DNA from: Duganella sp. sic0402
GTDB lineage: Bacteria; Pseudomonadota; Gammaproteobacteria; Burkholderiales; Burkholderiaceae_D
Reading direction: 5' to 3'
Length of the DNA: 64,000 nucleotides
Assembly (NCBI RefSeq): GCF_019219065.1
Contig: NZ_JAHUWK010000003.1
Location: 372,001-436,000 of the forward strand
Shown in pieces: positions 29,997 through 38,825 of this stretch. Numbering within the stretch: position 1 is the first letter of the stretch; the number at the start of each line of letters is the position of its first letter. Position numbers and translations under genes: made by a program. A model generated the notes under the pieces. It was not told the DNA's origin, did not search any database, and saw nothing but the letters and a program-made list of their open reading frames with translations.

Positions 29997-30913
29997 GCCA
30001 GCTTCACACGCGGATCGACAGCCTGGTACAACAGATCTGCCAGCAAATTGAACACCATGGTCGCCGCCGCCACGTACACAGTAATCGCCTTAATCACCGG
30101 AAAGTCGCTGCGCTCGACCGCCAGGATCACCTCGCGCCCAATGCCTGGAATGCCAAAAAACCGCTCCAGCAAAAACGCGCCTATCAGCAGCGCCGGCAGG
30201 CTGGACATCACATGCGTCAGAATTGGAATCGCCGCATTGCGCAGCACATGCACCCACATCACGCGCCGCTCGCTGGCGCCTTTGGCGCGCGCGGTGCGCA
30301 CATAATCCTGCCCGACCTCATCCAGCACAAAGCTGCGATACAGCCGCAACGTCGGCGCCAGCGACACCGCCAGCCCGATCAGCACCGGCAGCATCAGATG
30401 CCGCAGTCCGCCCCAGCCCTGCACCGGAAACCACCCCAGCTGGTAGGCCAGCCCATACTGGAACACGATGATATACACCAGGATGCTGACCGACATCGCC
30501 AGCGTACACAGCAACATCACCACCCGGTCGCTCAGCGTGCCGCGCGCAAACGCGACCAGCAACGCCAGCGCGACGCCGATCACGGTTTCCAGCACGGTCA
30601 GCGGCGCCAGCACCGCCAGCGACGGCCCCAGCCGCGTGGCGATCAGCTGCGACACCGGCTCGCCAGTCGCCCAGCTCAGGCCAAAGTCCAAATTCAGAAT
30701 TTGCCGGATGAAAATCCACAGCTGCACGTAATACGGCTGGTCGACACCCAGCTGGCTACGGATATTGGCGATGCTGTCCGCATCCGCCATCTTGCCGGCG
30801 AGGATATACGCCGGATCGCCCCCGACCCAGTTAAACAGTGCGAACAGCAGCAGCACCACGCCGAGCATGGTCGGCAGCATCTGCCACAGGCGACGAACGA
30901 TAAAAGCCGGCAT
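29993..30913 (-). CDS. Peptide-type ABC transporter permease (DppB/YejB-like)
   Basis: Start at ATG 30913 (MPAFIVRRLWQMLPT) is preceded by AAGGATAGAG and gives 306 aa; a longer frame to 30943 adds ten residues before it. The N-terminal 'RRLWQMLPTMLGVVLLLFAL' helix is the hallmark of DppB-type permeases. The region SQLGVDQPYYVQLWIFIRQI and the ATPase-contact loop VRTARAKGASERRVMWVHVL (about 225-244) follow. It is the first gene of the three-gene importer operon. The substrate-binding protein that should feed it is not in the window. Confidence 0.92.
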   Translation of the reverse strand: MPAFIVRRLWQMLPTMLGVVLLLFALFNWVGGDPAYILAGKMADADSIANIRSQLGVDQPYYVQLWIFIRQILNLDFGLSWATGEPVSQLIATRLGPSLAVLAPLTVLETVIGVALALLVAFARGTLSDRVVMLLCTLAMSVSILVYIIVFQYGLAYQLGWFPVQGWGGLRHLMLPVLIGLAVSLAPTLRLYRSFVLDEVGQDYVRTARAKGASERRVMWVHVLRNAAIPILTHVMSSLPALLIGAFLLERFFGIPGIGREVILAVERSDFPVIKAITVYVAAATMVFNLLADLLYQAVDPRVKLA

Positions 30914-31372
30914 CTCTATCCTTGCGCGAAAACAGGTTTCCACAATACATGCTTTTCAACCTTAGCATAAACCCATTAATTGTCGGCTACGCAAAGCCTC
31001 GCCGTTACCCGTCCACTCTTGGGGCGAGTCGCTTGTCGCATAAATGTAACGCTATGTATCATCATGAACACAGTTTAATCAAATTGCTTTTGCACCAAGA
31101 TGGTACGGGTTCCCCATAGCCCCGCCAGATATTCGCTCAGTTTTAATAGAAAAACACTGTTTCCGAACAGTTCAATGCGGTTCGCACCAAATTAGAGCGC
31201 TTTTCGGGCAAATTTGGCGCGGCCGTTTTACCTGTTGTTACCTGGCCGAGCAGATTGACAGCAAATATCGGCGGGTGATTTGATGAAGTAATGAAGGCGT
31301 AACAGCGCGCCTTCCCGGCTGCGGCCGGTCATAAGAATTACACAATGATTTCATCTAAAGGGAGCGACAACA
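30914..31372. other. 459-bp divergent intergenic region between the ABC importer and a TonB-dependent receptor
   Basis: No gene is seen here. The region is less GC-rich than its surroundings and must hold promoters for both directions. The only clear structure is a perfect inverted repeat ACTGTT-TCCG-AACAGT (31156-31171), about 200 bp before the receptor start, which could be an operator. A ribosome site AAGGGAG lies at 31358-31364 for the receptor. Confidence 0.5.
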
Positions 31373-34243
31373 ATGATGGTTGAAACAGTTATGGCCAGGT
31401 CGGTACGCCTGGTGTGCGCAGGCGGTCTGATGCTCGGCATGCACGCTGCGGCCATGGCCCAGCAGGCGGATGCGGATGTCGTGGCCCGGGTGGAGATCAC
31501 CGGCTCCTCGATCAAGCGCATCGCCAAGGAAGGTTCGCTGCCGGTGCAGACCCTGACCCGCTCGGACATCGAACAAAGCGGCGTGCAGAACGTGGCCGAC
31601 CTGGTCGCCCAACTGCCGTCGATGCAGGGCTTCATCACCTCGTCGGCCTCGGTCAACGGCGGCGGCGGCGGCGTGCAGACCGCATCCATCCACGCCATCG
31701 GCACGCAATACACGCTGGTGCTGCTGAACGGCCGCCGCATGGCGCCTTACGGCACCGGCAGCGCGGTCAACCTGGCCAGCATTCCACTGGCCGCCGTTGA
31801 GCGCGTCGAGATCCTGACCGACGGCGCTTCGACGCTGTACGGCTCGGACGCGATCGCTGGCGTGATCAACTTCATCCTGAAGAAAAACCAGACCGACCTG
31901 GTGGTCGAAGGCACCTACAATTCGCCGCAAGAAAAAGGCGGCAAGAGCAGCAACTTCTCGATCAGCAAGGGCTGGGGCAACCTGGAAGCGGACGGCTACA
32001 ACGTGCAGCTGTCGTACAGCCACGATGAGCAGAAAGAGCTGAACGCCACCCAGCGCGACTTCGCCAAGTCCGGCGTGCACCCGTTCACCCACAACGGTAA
32101 AAAATACGTCACCTGGCAGACCAGTATCAACTCCACCCCGGCCAACGTGGAAGTAGTGACCGCCAACGACGACGTGGTGCTCAACACCGACCTGCTGACC
32201 AAGAACGGCTGTACCCAGGCCAACACCTTCTCGCGCGGCGGCGCCTGCCGTTTCGACTACGCCGCCACCGTGCAGCTGCTGCCGGAACTGAAGCGCGACA
32301 GCGTGTTCGCCAACGGCTCGCTGAAACTCGGCAAGGACACCACCGCCTACAGCGAGCTGGTGCTGTCCAAGTTCACCAACACCGCACGCTACGCGCCGGC
32401 CGCGCAGCCGCTGACGGTGTTCAGCACCGACCCGGTGACCGGTGTTAAAAGCGTCAACAACAACTACATCGGCGCCTACAACACCTCGGTGGTGCCGCTG
32501 CTGGCCGGCCAAGGCGTCAACGCCGCCGACGTCACCGACGCCTTCCTGTACTACCGCGGCGCTGACGCCGGCGGCCGTACCGACGAGTACCGCACCGACG
32601 CAGCCCACTTCGTGCTGGGCCTGGACAGCAACTACGCCGGCTGGGATGTCGGCGCGTCCTTTACCCATTCGCAGAACAAGCAGACCGACAAGGCGCTGGC
32701 CGGCTATATGAGCGGCGACAAGTTCGAAGAACTGATACGCACCGGCAAATACAATCCATTCGTCTCGTCTGCCAACGCTGCCTCGGTGCTGTCCTCGGCC
32801 GTGCTGCGCCAGGACCTGGGCCAGATCAAATCCAAGCTCGACATCGTCAGCGCACACGCCTCGCGTGAAGTGTTCGAGCTGCCAGGCGGCGCCGCAGCAC
32901 TGGGCGTGGGCGCCGACTTCACCAAGCAGAAGTACGAAGACAACCCGTCCAAGATCGCCATGGGTCCTGGTCCGGGCAATCCGGGCTGGACCGACGTGGA
33001 AATCGGCGGCGGCACCGGTTCGCAGGCGCTCGACGCCAGCCGCAATAACTGGGGCGCGTTTGCCGAGCTGCTGATGCCGATCGCCAAGGATCTGGAAGCC
33101 ACCACCGCCGTCCGCTACGACAGCTATGACGCGGTGGAAAAACACAACGTCAGCTACGACTCCAGCGGCAAGGCTGCGCCTGGCGGCAAGCTGGGCGAAG
33201 ATGTCGCCAAAGCCACTTACAAACTGGCGCTGCGCTACACCCCGACCCAGTCGCTGCTGCTGCGCGGTTCCTACGGCACCGGCTTCAAGGCGCCAACGCT
33301 GAACAATATCGCCGACCCGCTGAAAAACGCCGGCTCGTCGAACGCCTTCCCTTGCCCGGTCAAGGCGCCGGACCCACGCGCGGTCTACTGCCGTCCGGGC
33401 TCGTCGGAATACGGCCTGCTGGACGCCGGCAATCCGGCCACCGGCGACAAGGCGCTGAAAGCGGAAACCTCGAAACAGGCCACGCTGGGCTTCCGCCTGG
33501 AGCCAAGCACGGCGTTTTCGGTCGGCCTGGACTGGTGGGACGTCAAGCTGAAAAACCAGATCCGCACCTTCTCGCAGGATCAGCTGTTCACCAACCCGAC
33601 GCTGGCCAACCAGTGGATCGCGGTGTACGCCGACCCTATCCAGAAGAGCAATGTGCTGGTGGCGGTGCGCTCGCCGATGAATCTGGCGGCGTCGCACTTC
33701 CAGGGCCTGGACTGGGACACCACCTTCCGCGCGGCAACGCCGATCGGCAAGGCCAGCATCAACTGGACTGGTACTTATATGCTGAAAGCTGAGCAGGACA
33801 CGCCGGGCGTCGGCACCGAGAAATCGATCGGCCGCTTCAACTCCTACGATGACGTGGTGTTCCGCGTGGTCAGCCGCATGATCTTCACGCTGAAAACCTC
33901 GGAGAAGCTGAGCAACTCGCTGACCGTCAACTACCGTTCCGGCTACCACGACAAGCCGCTGACGGCGGATGATGCGCAAGTGCGCGAAGTCAACGCCGAC
34001 GGTAGCATCGGCGCCGTGGCCGGGATCGAACGTGATGTGAAGGCTTACACCACGGTCGATTACCAGGCCAAGCTGAACTTCATCAAGAACCTGACCCTGA
34101 CCGCCGGCATCCGCAATCTGCTGGACAAGGACCCGCCGTTCTCGGTGCGCAACTCGGGCGGCGGCAATCAGGTGGGCTATGATGGCCGCTACGCCGATCC
34201 GCTGGGCCGTACCTTCTACATCACGGCGCAGTACAAGTTCTAA
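31373..34243 (+). CDS. TonB-dependent outer-membrane receptor (1)
   Basis: This 956-aa receptor has a signal peptide ending near AMA|QQA (about residue 29). A plug domain follows (about 45-170) with IEQSGVQNVADLVAQLPS, LVLLNGRRMAPYG and VERVEILTDGASTLYGSDAI (GVINF). The long beta-barrel ends in the outer-membrane signature DPLGRTFYITAQYKF with a terminal Phe. There is no Fe-siderophore or vitamin B12 hallmark; this plug type is abundant in Xanthomonas/Massilia receptors for carbohydrates, peptides or plant-derived compounds. It is paralogous to the receptors at 36184 and 62436 (shared MARS/TRS..R..FAGS-type signal peptides). It lies opposite a peptide-type ABC importer, suggesting outer and inner membrane steps of one uptake route (inference). 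Confidence 0.93.
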   Translation: MMVETVMARSVRLVCAGGLMLGMHAAAMAQQADADVVARVEITGSSIKRIAKEGSLPVQTLTRSDIEQSGVQNVADLVAQLPSMQGFITSSASVNGGGGGVQTASIHAIGTQYTLVLLNGRRMAPYGTGSAVNLASIPLAAVERVEILTDGASTLYGSDAIAGVINFILKKNQTDLVVEGTYNSPQEKGGKSSNFSISKGWGNLEADGYNVQLSYSHDEQKELNATQRDFAKSGVHPFTHNGKKYVTWQTSINSTPANVEVVTANDDVVLNTDLLTKNGCTQANTFSRGGACRFDYAATVQLLPELKRDSVFANGSLKLGKDTTAYSELVLSKFTNTARYAPAAQPLTVFSTDPVTGVKSVNNNYIGAYNTSVVPLLAGQGVNAADVTDAFLYYRGADAGGRTDEYRTDAAHFVLGLDSNYAGWDVGASFTHSQNKQTDKALAGYMSGDKFEELIRTGKYNPFVSSANAASVLSSAVLRQDLGQIKSKLDIVSAHASREVFELPGGAAALGVGADFTKQKYEDNPSKIAMGPGPGNPGWTDVEIGGGTGSQALDASRNNWGAFAELLMPIAKDLEATTAVRYDSYDAVEKHNVSYDSSGKAAPGGKLGEDVAKATYKLALRYTPTQSLLLRGSYGTGFKAPTLNNIADPLKNAGSSNAFPCPVKAPDPRAVYCRPGSSEYGLLDAGNPATGDKALKAETSKQATLGFRLEPSTAFSVGLDWWDVKLKNQIRTFSQDQLFTNPTLANQWIAVYADPIQKSNVLVAVRSPMNLAASHFQGLDWDTTFRAATPIGKASINWTGTYMLKAEQDTPGVGTEKSIGRFNSYDDVVFRVVSRMIFTLKTSEKLSNSLTVNYRSGYHDKPLTADDAQVREVNADGSIGAVAGIERDVKAYTTVDYQAKLNFIKNLTLTAGIRNLLDKDPPFSVRNSGGGNQVGYDGRYADPLGRTFYITAQYKF

Positions 34244-34276
34244 ACATAAAGTCTAAACGTAGTGAGTAGTATCTTT

Positions 34277-34300
34277 GGCCGGCTTATGCCGGCCTTTTTT
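34277..34300 (+). terminator. Terminator of TonB-dependent receptor 1
   Basis: GGCCGGC (34277-34283), loop TTAT, GCCGGCC (34288-34294) and six T. Located 33 bp after the stop codon. Confidence 0.92.
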
Positions 34301-34441
34301 ATTATTCACATTAGATATATCCGCCATCCTCAAATTATCCTTTTTGCGTATGGCACATATCGAAATATAAAATTATATTTATATCTGCGCTTCCGGTAAG
34401 CTGTGTCCATCGATCATTTTTGCTGCTTACAGGAAACCACC

Positions 34442-34564
34442 ATGACCACCGCTACCGCTACCCTCGCCGCCAAGCCAGCCACCCGCCGCTCGTGGAAACA
34501 CATCATCCGCCGCGCTTTCGAGACGCTGGGCAAGCACTACTCGCACGGTCCTTACATGCTGTAA
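34442..34564 (+). CDS. Small basic 40-aa protein
   Basis: ATG 34442 follows an AGGA site (34431-34434, 7-nt spacing) and the frame ends with TAA at 34562-34564, just before a terminator. The product starts MTTATATLAAKPATRRSW, then continues KHIIRRAFETLGKHYSHG and ends PYML. It has no signal peptide or membrane segment. It is strongly basic, with a Thr/Ala-rich start and an amphipathic stretch (KHIIRRAFETLGKHY). The upstream 140 bp is AT-rich and promoter-like. I know no family. Its own promoter space, ribosome site and terminator argue for a real small gene, which lies between a receptor gene and the DAHP synthase gene. Confidence 0.55.
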   Translation: MTTATATLAAKPATRRSWKHIIRRAFETLGKHYSHGPYML

Positions 34565-34585
34565 TCAGCAAGCCGCAGCAGTAAA

Positions 34586-34612
34586 AAAGCCGGGTTCAGC
34601 CCGGCTTTTGTT
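34586..34612. terminator. Bidirectional terminator between the small protein gene and aroG
   Basis: AAGCCGGG (34587-34594), loop TTCAG (with overlap), CCCGGCTT (34600-34607), with A-tract before and T-tract after. It serves the small gene (plus) and aroG (minus, stop at 34613). Confidence 0.9.
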
Positions 34613-35692
34613 TTATTTGGCGGCCGCTTCGCGCGCCAGCGTCGCCAGGCGGCGCTGGCGCACCGCCGCCGCCAGCCCCTGCAGCACCTGCACGCTGCTG
34701 TCCCAATCGATGCAGCCATCGGTGACCGACTGGCCGTAGGTCAGTTCCTTGCCAGGCACCAGATCCTGGCGGCCGCCCACCAGATGCGACTCCACCATCA
34801 CGCCGACGATGCGGCTCTCGCCGCCCGCCACCTGGCCGGCGATGTCGGCGCACACCGGTACCTGATTCTCCGGCTTCTTGGAGCTGTTGGCGTGTGAAGC
34901 ATCGATCATCAGGCGTGCCGCCAGTCCTTGCGCGGCAATCGCCTTGCAGGCTTCATCGACGCTGGCCGCATCGTAGTTCGGCGCCTTGCCGCCGCGCAGA
35001 ATGATGTGGCAATCTTCATTACCGTTGGTCGACACGATGGCCGAGTGGCCGCCCTTGGTCACCGACAGGAAATGGTGCGGCTGCGAGGCCGCCTTGATCG
35101 CGTCCACCGCGATGCGCACATTGCCGTCGGTGCCGTTCTTGAAGCCGACCGGGCACGACAGGCCCGACGCCAGCTCGCGGTGCACCTGCGATTCGGTGGT
35201 GCGGGCGCCGATCGCGCCCCACGAGATCAGGTCGGCAATGTATTGCGGCGAAATCACGTCGAGGAATTCGGTGCCGGCCGGCAGTCCCAGTTCATTGATG
35301 TCACGCAGCAGCTCGCGCGCCATGCGCAGGCCGTCGTTGATGCGGAAGCTGTTGTCCATATACGGGTCGTTGATCAGGCCTTTCCAGCCCACCGTGGTAC
35401 GCGGTTTTTCGAAGTAGACGCGCATCACGATTTCCAGGTCCGCGCCCAGTTCCTTGCGCAGCGGGGCCAGGCGGCGCGCGTACTCCATCGCTGCTTTCGG
35501 ATCGTGGATCGAGCACGGGCCGATCACCACCATCAGGCGGTCGTCCTGGCCGTGCAGGATGCGGTGCAGCGCCACGCGGGCGTTGGCGGCGGTCTGCTCA
35601 GCCGCTTCCGTGCATGCATACTCGCGGATCAGGTGGGACGGTGGCGTCAGTTCCTTCATCTCGCGGATGCGCAAATCATCGGTACGGGGCAT
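34613..35692 (-). CDS. aroG: 3-deoxy-7-phosphoheptulonate (DAHP) synthase, class I
   Basis: This 359-aa enzyme condenses phosphoenolpyruvate and erythrose 4-phosphate, the first step of the shikimate pathway to Phe, Tyr and Trp. Metal and substrate residues of the AroF/G/H family are visible: Cys60 in VIGPCSIHD, Arg/Lys in MRVYFEKPRTTVGWKGLIND, FKNGTDGN, His in IDASHANSSKKP, Glu in GVMVESHL and Asp in SVTDGCIDW. Which of the Phe-, Tyr- or Trp-sensitive isozymes it is cannot be told safely by eye; the symbol is a family label. TTGGAGAA serves as ribosome site. The 5' leader carries a predicted Phe/Tyr attenuator, so expression is probably tied to charged tRNA-Phe/Tyr levels. Confidence 0.95.
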   Translation of the reverse strand: MPRTDDLRIREMKELTPPSHLIREYACTEAAEQTAANARVALHRILHGQDDRLMVVIGPCSIHDPKAAMEYARRLAPLRKELGADLEIVMRVYFEKPRTTVGWKGLINDPYMDNSFRINDGLRMARELLRDINELGLPAGTEFLDVISPQYIADLISWGAIGARTTESQVHRELASGLSCPVGFKNGTDGNVRIAVDAIKAASQPHHFLSVTKGGHSAIVSTNGNEDCHIILRGGKAPNYDAASVDEACKAIAAQGLAARLMIDASHANSSKKPENQVPVCADIAGQVAGGESRIVGVMVESHLVGGRQDLVPGKELTYGQSVTDGCIDWDSSVQVLQGLAAAVRQRRLATLAREAAAK

Positions 35693-35730
35693 TGCTGTTC
35701 TCCAAGTGAGCTAAATAAAAAATCAGGGTA

Positions 35731-35761
35731 AAAAAAAACCGCCTCGGAGAGGCGGTTTTTC
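35731..35761 (-). terminator. Attenuator terminator in the aroG leader
   Basis: On the minus strand AAAAACCGCCTC (35760-35749), loop TCC, GAGGCGGTTTTT runs into nine T ending at 35731. It stands only 39 bp before the aroG ATG and after the Phe/Tyr-rich leader frame, so it would stop transcription before aroG unless prevented. A copy of its 3' arm, AGGCGGT, occurs inside the leader frame (35818-35812) and can pair with the 5' arm ACCGCCT as antiterminator. Confidence 0.85.
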
Positions 35762-35804
35762 GGGAATTCGCTGGGACTCGTTTTGCTTCTACGTGCACCG
35801 GCCG

Positions 35805-35870
35805 CTACTCCACCGCCTTGGGGTTGGAATTGCTAAAGTAAAAATAGCCGGTAAAGAAGAATTTGGTCAT
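35805..35870 (-). CDS. Phe/Tyr-rich attenuator leader peptide of aroG (21 aa)
   Basis: The frame starts ATG 35870, ends TAG 35807-35805, and reads MTKFFFTGYFYF then SNSNPKAVE. Codons 4-12 include five Phe and two Tyr. This is the form of leader peptides such as PheL, whose translation senses charged tRNA. ACCGGC (codons 7-8) can pair with GCCGGT (35802-35797) as the early hairpin. AGGCGGT within codons 18-20 can pair with the 5' arm of the terminator at 35731-35761. A ribosome reaching the stop would cover AGGCGGT and allow termination; one stalled on Phe/Tyr codons would leave it free. No ribosome-binding site is present; the ATG coincides with the predicted transcription start, so the peptide would be made from a leaderless mRNA. 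Confidence 0.75.
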   Translation of the reverse strand: MTKFFFTGYFYFSNSNPKAVE

Positions 35871-35876
35871 GGATTG

Positions 35877-35906
35877 ACTATAGCGCCATTGTTCAAGGCT
35901 TGGCAA
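35877..35906 (-). promoter_or_regulatory. Promoter of the aroG leader
   Basis: On the minus strand TTGCCA (35901-35906), an 18-bp spacer and TATAGT (35877-35882) match sigma-70 boxes in 5 of 6 positions each. The expected transcription start, seven bases downstream, is the A of the leader ATG at 35870. Confidence 0.65.
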
Positions 35907-36183
35907 GCGATTTTTTTTCGGCAAACCAGCCTCCCTACAAAACTTTACACCTCTCCGGCAATCTTTACATTTTCGCATCTGTAAGCAAATGTAATCGCGG
36001 TTCCCCCAGAGAATGCGGGCTGGCGGGACTTTTTCACATTAATGCAAAATCCCGTCTTTACAGCTGCATTTGTTTGCTACTGTTGGTAAACAGCATAATT
36101 ATCTTTCGATCATTGTTCAACGCGCCACTGAATGTTTTGATGGAAATCCCTATCCCAAAACAAATATCAGGAGTGACACACCC
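35907..36183. promoter_or_regulatory. Upstream region of TonB-dependent receptor 2
   Basis: No gene is seen. TTGTTTGCTACTGT at 36070-36083 is shared base for base with the chemoreceptor promoter's extended -10 region (minus strand, 4634-4647). TACTGT may therefore be the -10 here too, though the -35 is poor (TTTACA at 15-bp spacing). CTGTT-GGTA-AACAG (36080-36093) overlaps it as a small inverted repeat. Ribosome site AGGAG lies at 36169-36173. Confidence 0.35.
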
Positions 36184-38820
36184 ATGATGATTGAAAGAGC
36201 TCTTACCCGATCTCTGCGCGTGATGTTTGCCGGCAGCCTGGCTGTTGGCATGCACGCAGCCGTTGCGCAAACCGAAGACGGCCCTATCCAGCGCGTTGAA
36301 GTGACCGGTTCCAGCATCAAGCGCCTGGCCACCGAAACTGCGCTGCCGATCACCAGCATCAAGGCGGCCGACTTTGAAAAGCAAGGCCTGACCACCGCCG
36401 CCGAGGTGATGAATACCCTGTCGATGAACCAGAGCGTAACCGGCAGCAGCCAGTCGGTCGGTTCCGGCACCGGCGGCATCGCCACCGCCGACCTGCGCGG
36501 CCTGGGCAGCAACAAGACGCTGGTGCTGCTGAATGGCCGCCGCCTGGCCAACCACCCGTTCAACGGCTCTTCCGTCGACCTGAACATCATCCCGCTGTCT
36601 GCACTGGACCGGGTCGAAGTGCTGCGCGACGGCGCCTCGGCCATCTACGGCACCGACGCCATCGGCGGCGTCATCAACTTCATCACCAAGCGTTCAGTGC
36701 AAGGCGTGACCGTCAGCGCCGAGCGCTATCAGCCGCAAGCCAGCGGCGCCGGCGCCGAATCGCGCATCAACCTGTCGGGCGGCTACGGCGACCTGAACAA
36801 GGATGGCTGGAATGTCTTCGGCGTAATCGACCTGCACCAGCAGACCGCGCTGGATGCGGCCGACCGCGACTTCGCCAGCACCAGCGTGCGTCCGGACCGT
36901 GGCATCAACAACAGCAGCGGCACCTCGCAGCCGGCCAACTTCTACTCGGCCAACGGCGTCACCGGCAATCCGTACTACGCCAGCGGCTGCGTCGGCAAAG
37001 GCCTGATCACCAACGCCGCCGGCACCTGCCGCACCGACACCAGCACCTACATCCAGGCGATCCCGAAAACCAAACAGGAATCCTTCCTCGGCAAAGCCAC
37101 CTTCAAGCTGAATGAAGACGATATCGCCACCGTCGAATACCTGCACAGCCGCTCGACCAACGCCAGCGCGATCGCGCCGTCGCCGCTGACTGGCATCACC
37201 ATGACCTCGGCCAGCCCTTACTATCCGGGCGGCAGCGCTGGCGTGCCAGCGGTGGCCGGCCTGACCGGTGAAGACCTGACGCTGAACTGGCGCACCGTAG
37301 CGGCTGGCAAGCGCCAGGGCTACGACACCTCGATCTCCGACCGCCTGGTGCTGGCCTCGGAAGGCCTGGTGGCGGGCTGGGACTACAACGTCGGCCTGAC
37401 CTACGCCATCAACAAAGCCAGTAGCGCCTTCGCGGGCGGCTACACCAACGACACGCTGATGAAAGCGGGCGTGCTGAGCGGCATCCTGAATCCCTTCGGC
37501 GAGCAATCGGCGGACGGCGCGGCCTACATCGACGCGGCCCAGCTGCGCGGCGAATACCTGGCCGCCAAGATGACCAGCGTTGGCGTCGACGGCAAGATCA
37601 GCCGTGAAATCTTCCAGCTGCCGGCAGGCGGCGTCGGCTTTGCGATCGGCAGCGAATTCCGCCACGACAAAGCCACCTACAGCGTCAACCGCGACCTGGC
37701 GTCGCAGGCTTCCAGCTCCGGCTATGCCGACGCGCAGGACCAGGCTGGCCAGCGCAACATCTCGGCCATTTACTCCGAGCTGAGCGTGCCGCTGGCGAAG
37801 AACCTGGAACTCTCGGCGGCGGCCCGTTACGACCACTACAACGACGTCGGCGGCAGCTTCAACCCGAAAGTCGGTCTGCGCTGGGAAGCCAGCAAGCAGC
37901 TGATGTTCCGTACTTCGTACAACACCGGCTTCCGCGCGCCGACGCTGTACGACCTGCATGGCCCGGCCACCTCCACCTTTACCAGCAACTCGTATGACGA
38001 TCCAGTGCTGTGCCCAGGCGGCAGCGCGGTGGCCGGCGCCAATCCCAACGTGGCGTGCAACCAGCAGCAGTACATCCGCAGCGGCGGCAACGCCAACCTG
38101 AATCCGGAAAAATCCAAGACCTTCGCATTGGGCGTGGTTTTCGAGCCGGCCAGTTCGGTCAGCGTGTCGTTCGACTACTTCAACATCAAGATCAAGGATT
38201 CGATCGGCACCGTGTCCGAGTCGACCATCTTCGACAACTACGAGAAGTACAAGGACTACTTCGTGTACTCGGCGGACGGCAAGACGCTGCAATACGTCAA
38301 CGCCGTGCTGGACAATCTGGGTGAAGTGAAGACCTCAGGCATCGATACCAGCCTGCGCTGGAGACTGCCGCGCACCTCGGCGGGCGACTTCGGTTTCCAG
38401 TTCGACGGCACCTGGGTCCACAGCTACAAGTACCAGAACGAAACCGGTGGCGAGTTTGTTGAGAATGTCGGCGTGTATGGCGACAATGCGCCGGTGTTCC
38501 GCTGGAAGCACAACGCGACCATCAGCTGGAAAAAAGGTCCGTGGAGCGCGGCGTTCTCCAACAAATACCTGAGCGGCTACGAGGATGAGAATGATGTGGC
38601 GGAGCAGTACTACCACAAGGTCAAGGCCTACTCGACCTACTCGCTGTCGGCCAGCTATGCCGGCATCAAGAACACCGACATCACGGTAGGTATCAAGAAC
38701 CTGTTGAACACGGCGCCGCCGTACACCAACCAGGGCACCACCTTCCAGAGCGGCTACGATCCACGCTTCACCGATCCGCTGGGCCGTACCTTCTACGTGA
38801 AGGCGTCCTACAAGTTCTGA
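36184..38820 (+). CDS. TonB-dependent outer-membrane receptor (2)
   Basis: ATG 36184 (MMIERALTRSLRVMFAGSLA) is chosen over the frame's earlier start because it gives a proper signal peptide (cleavage near AVA|QTE) and has AGGAG upstream; 878 aa. The plug shows FEKQGLTTAAEVMNTLSMNQ, LRGLGSNKTLVLLNGRRLAN and VEVLRDGASAIYGTDAIGGV. The barrel contains FRTSYNTGFRAPTLYDLHGP and ends DPLGRTFYVKASYKF. It is closely related to receptor 1 (31373). A Cys pair (CPGG...VACNQ) in an extracellular loop suggests a disulfide. Ligand unknown; no iron-uptake genes or sigma/anti-sigma regulators are beside it. Confidence 0.93.
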   Translation: MMIERALTRSLRVMFAGSLAVGMHAAVAQTEDGPIQRVEVTGSSIKRLATETALPITSIKAADFEKQGLTTAAEVMNTLSMNQSVTGSSQSVGSGTGGIATADLRGLGSNKTLVLLNGRRLANHPFNGSSVDLNIIPLSALDRVEVLRDGASAIYGTDAIGGVINFITKRSVQGVTVSAERYQPQASGAGAESRINLSGGYGDLNKDGWNVFGVIDLHQQTALDAADRDFASTSVRPDRGINNSSGTSQPANFYSANGVTGNPYYASGCVGKGLITNAAGTCRTDTSTYIQAIPKTKQESFLGKATFKLNEDDIATVEYLHSRSTNASAIAPSPLTGITMTSASPYYPGGSAGVPAVAGLTGEDLTLNWRTVAAGKRQGYDTSISDRLVLASEGLVAGWDYNVGLTYAINKASSAFAGGYTNDTLMKAGVLSGILNPFGEQSADGAAYIDAAQLRGEYLAAKMTSVGVDGKISREIFQLPAGGVGFAIGSEFRHDKATYSVNRDLASQASSSGYADAQDQAGQRNISAIYSELSVPLAKNLELSAAARYDHYNDVGGSFNPKVGLRWEASKQLMFRTSYNTGFRAPTLYDLHGPATSTFTSNSYDDPVLCPGGSAVAGANPNVACNQQQYIRSGGNANLNPEKSKTFALGVVFEPASSVSVSFDYFNIKIKDSIGTVSESTIFDNYEKYKDYFVYSADGKTLQYVNAVLDNLGEVKTSGIDTSLRWRLPRTSAGDFGFQFDGTWVHSYKYQNETGGEFVENVGVYGDNAPVFRWKHNATISWKKGPWSAAFSNKYLSGYEDENDVAEQYYHKVKAYSTYSLSASYAGIKNTDITVGIKNLLNTAPPYTNQGTTFQSGYDPRFTDPLGRTFYVKASYKF

Positions 38821-38825
38821 TTAAT

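Noticed and set aside
35731..35761. The hairpin upstream of aroG taken as a simple terminator of an upstream gene
   Set aside because: There is no minus-strand gene upstream that needs it; the next gene on that side is on the plus strand. Its position after an aromatic-rich frame fits attenuation better.
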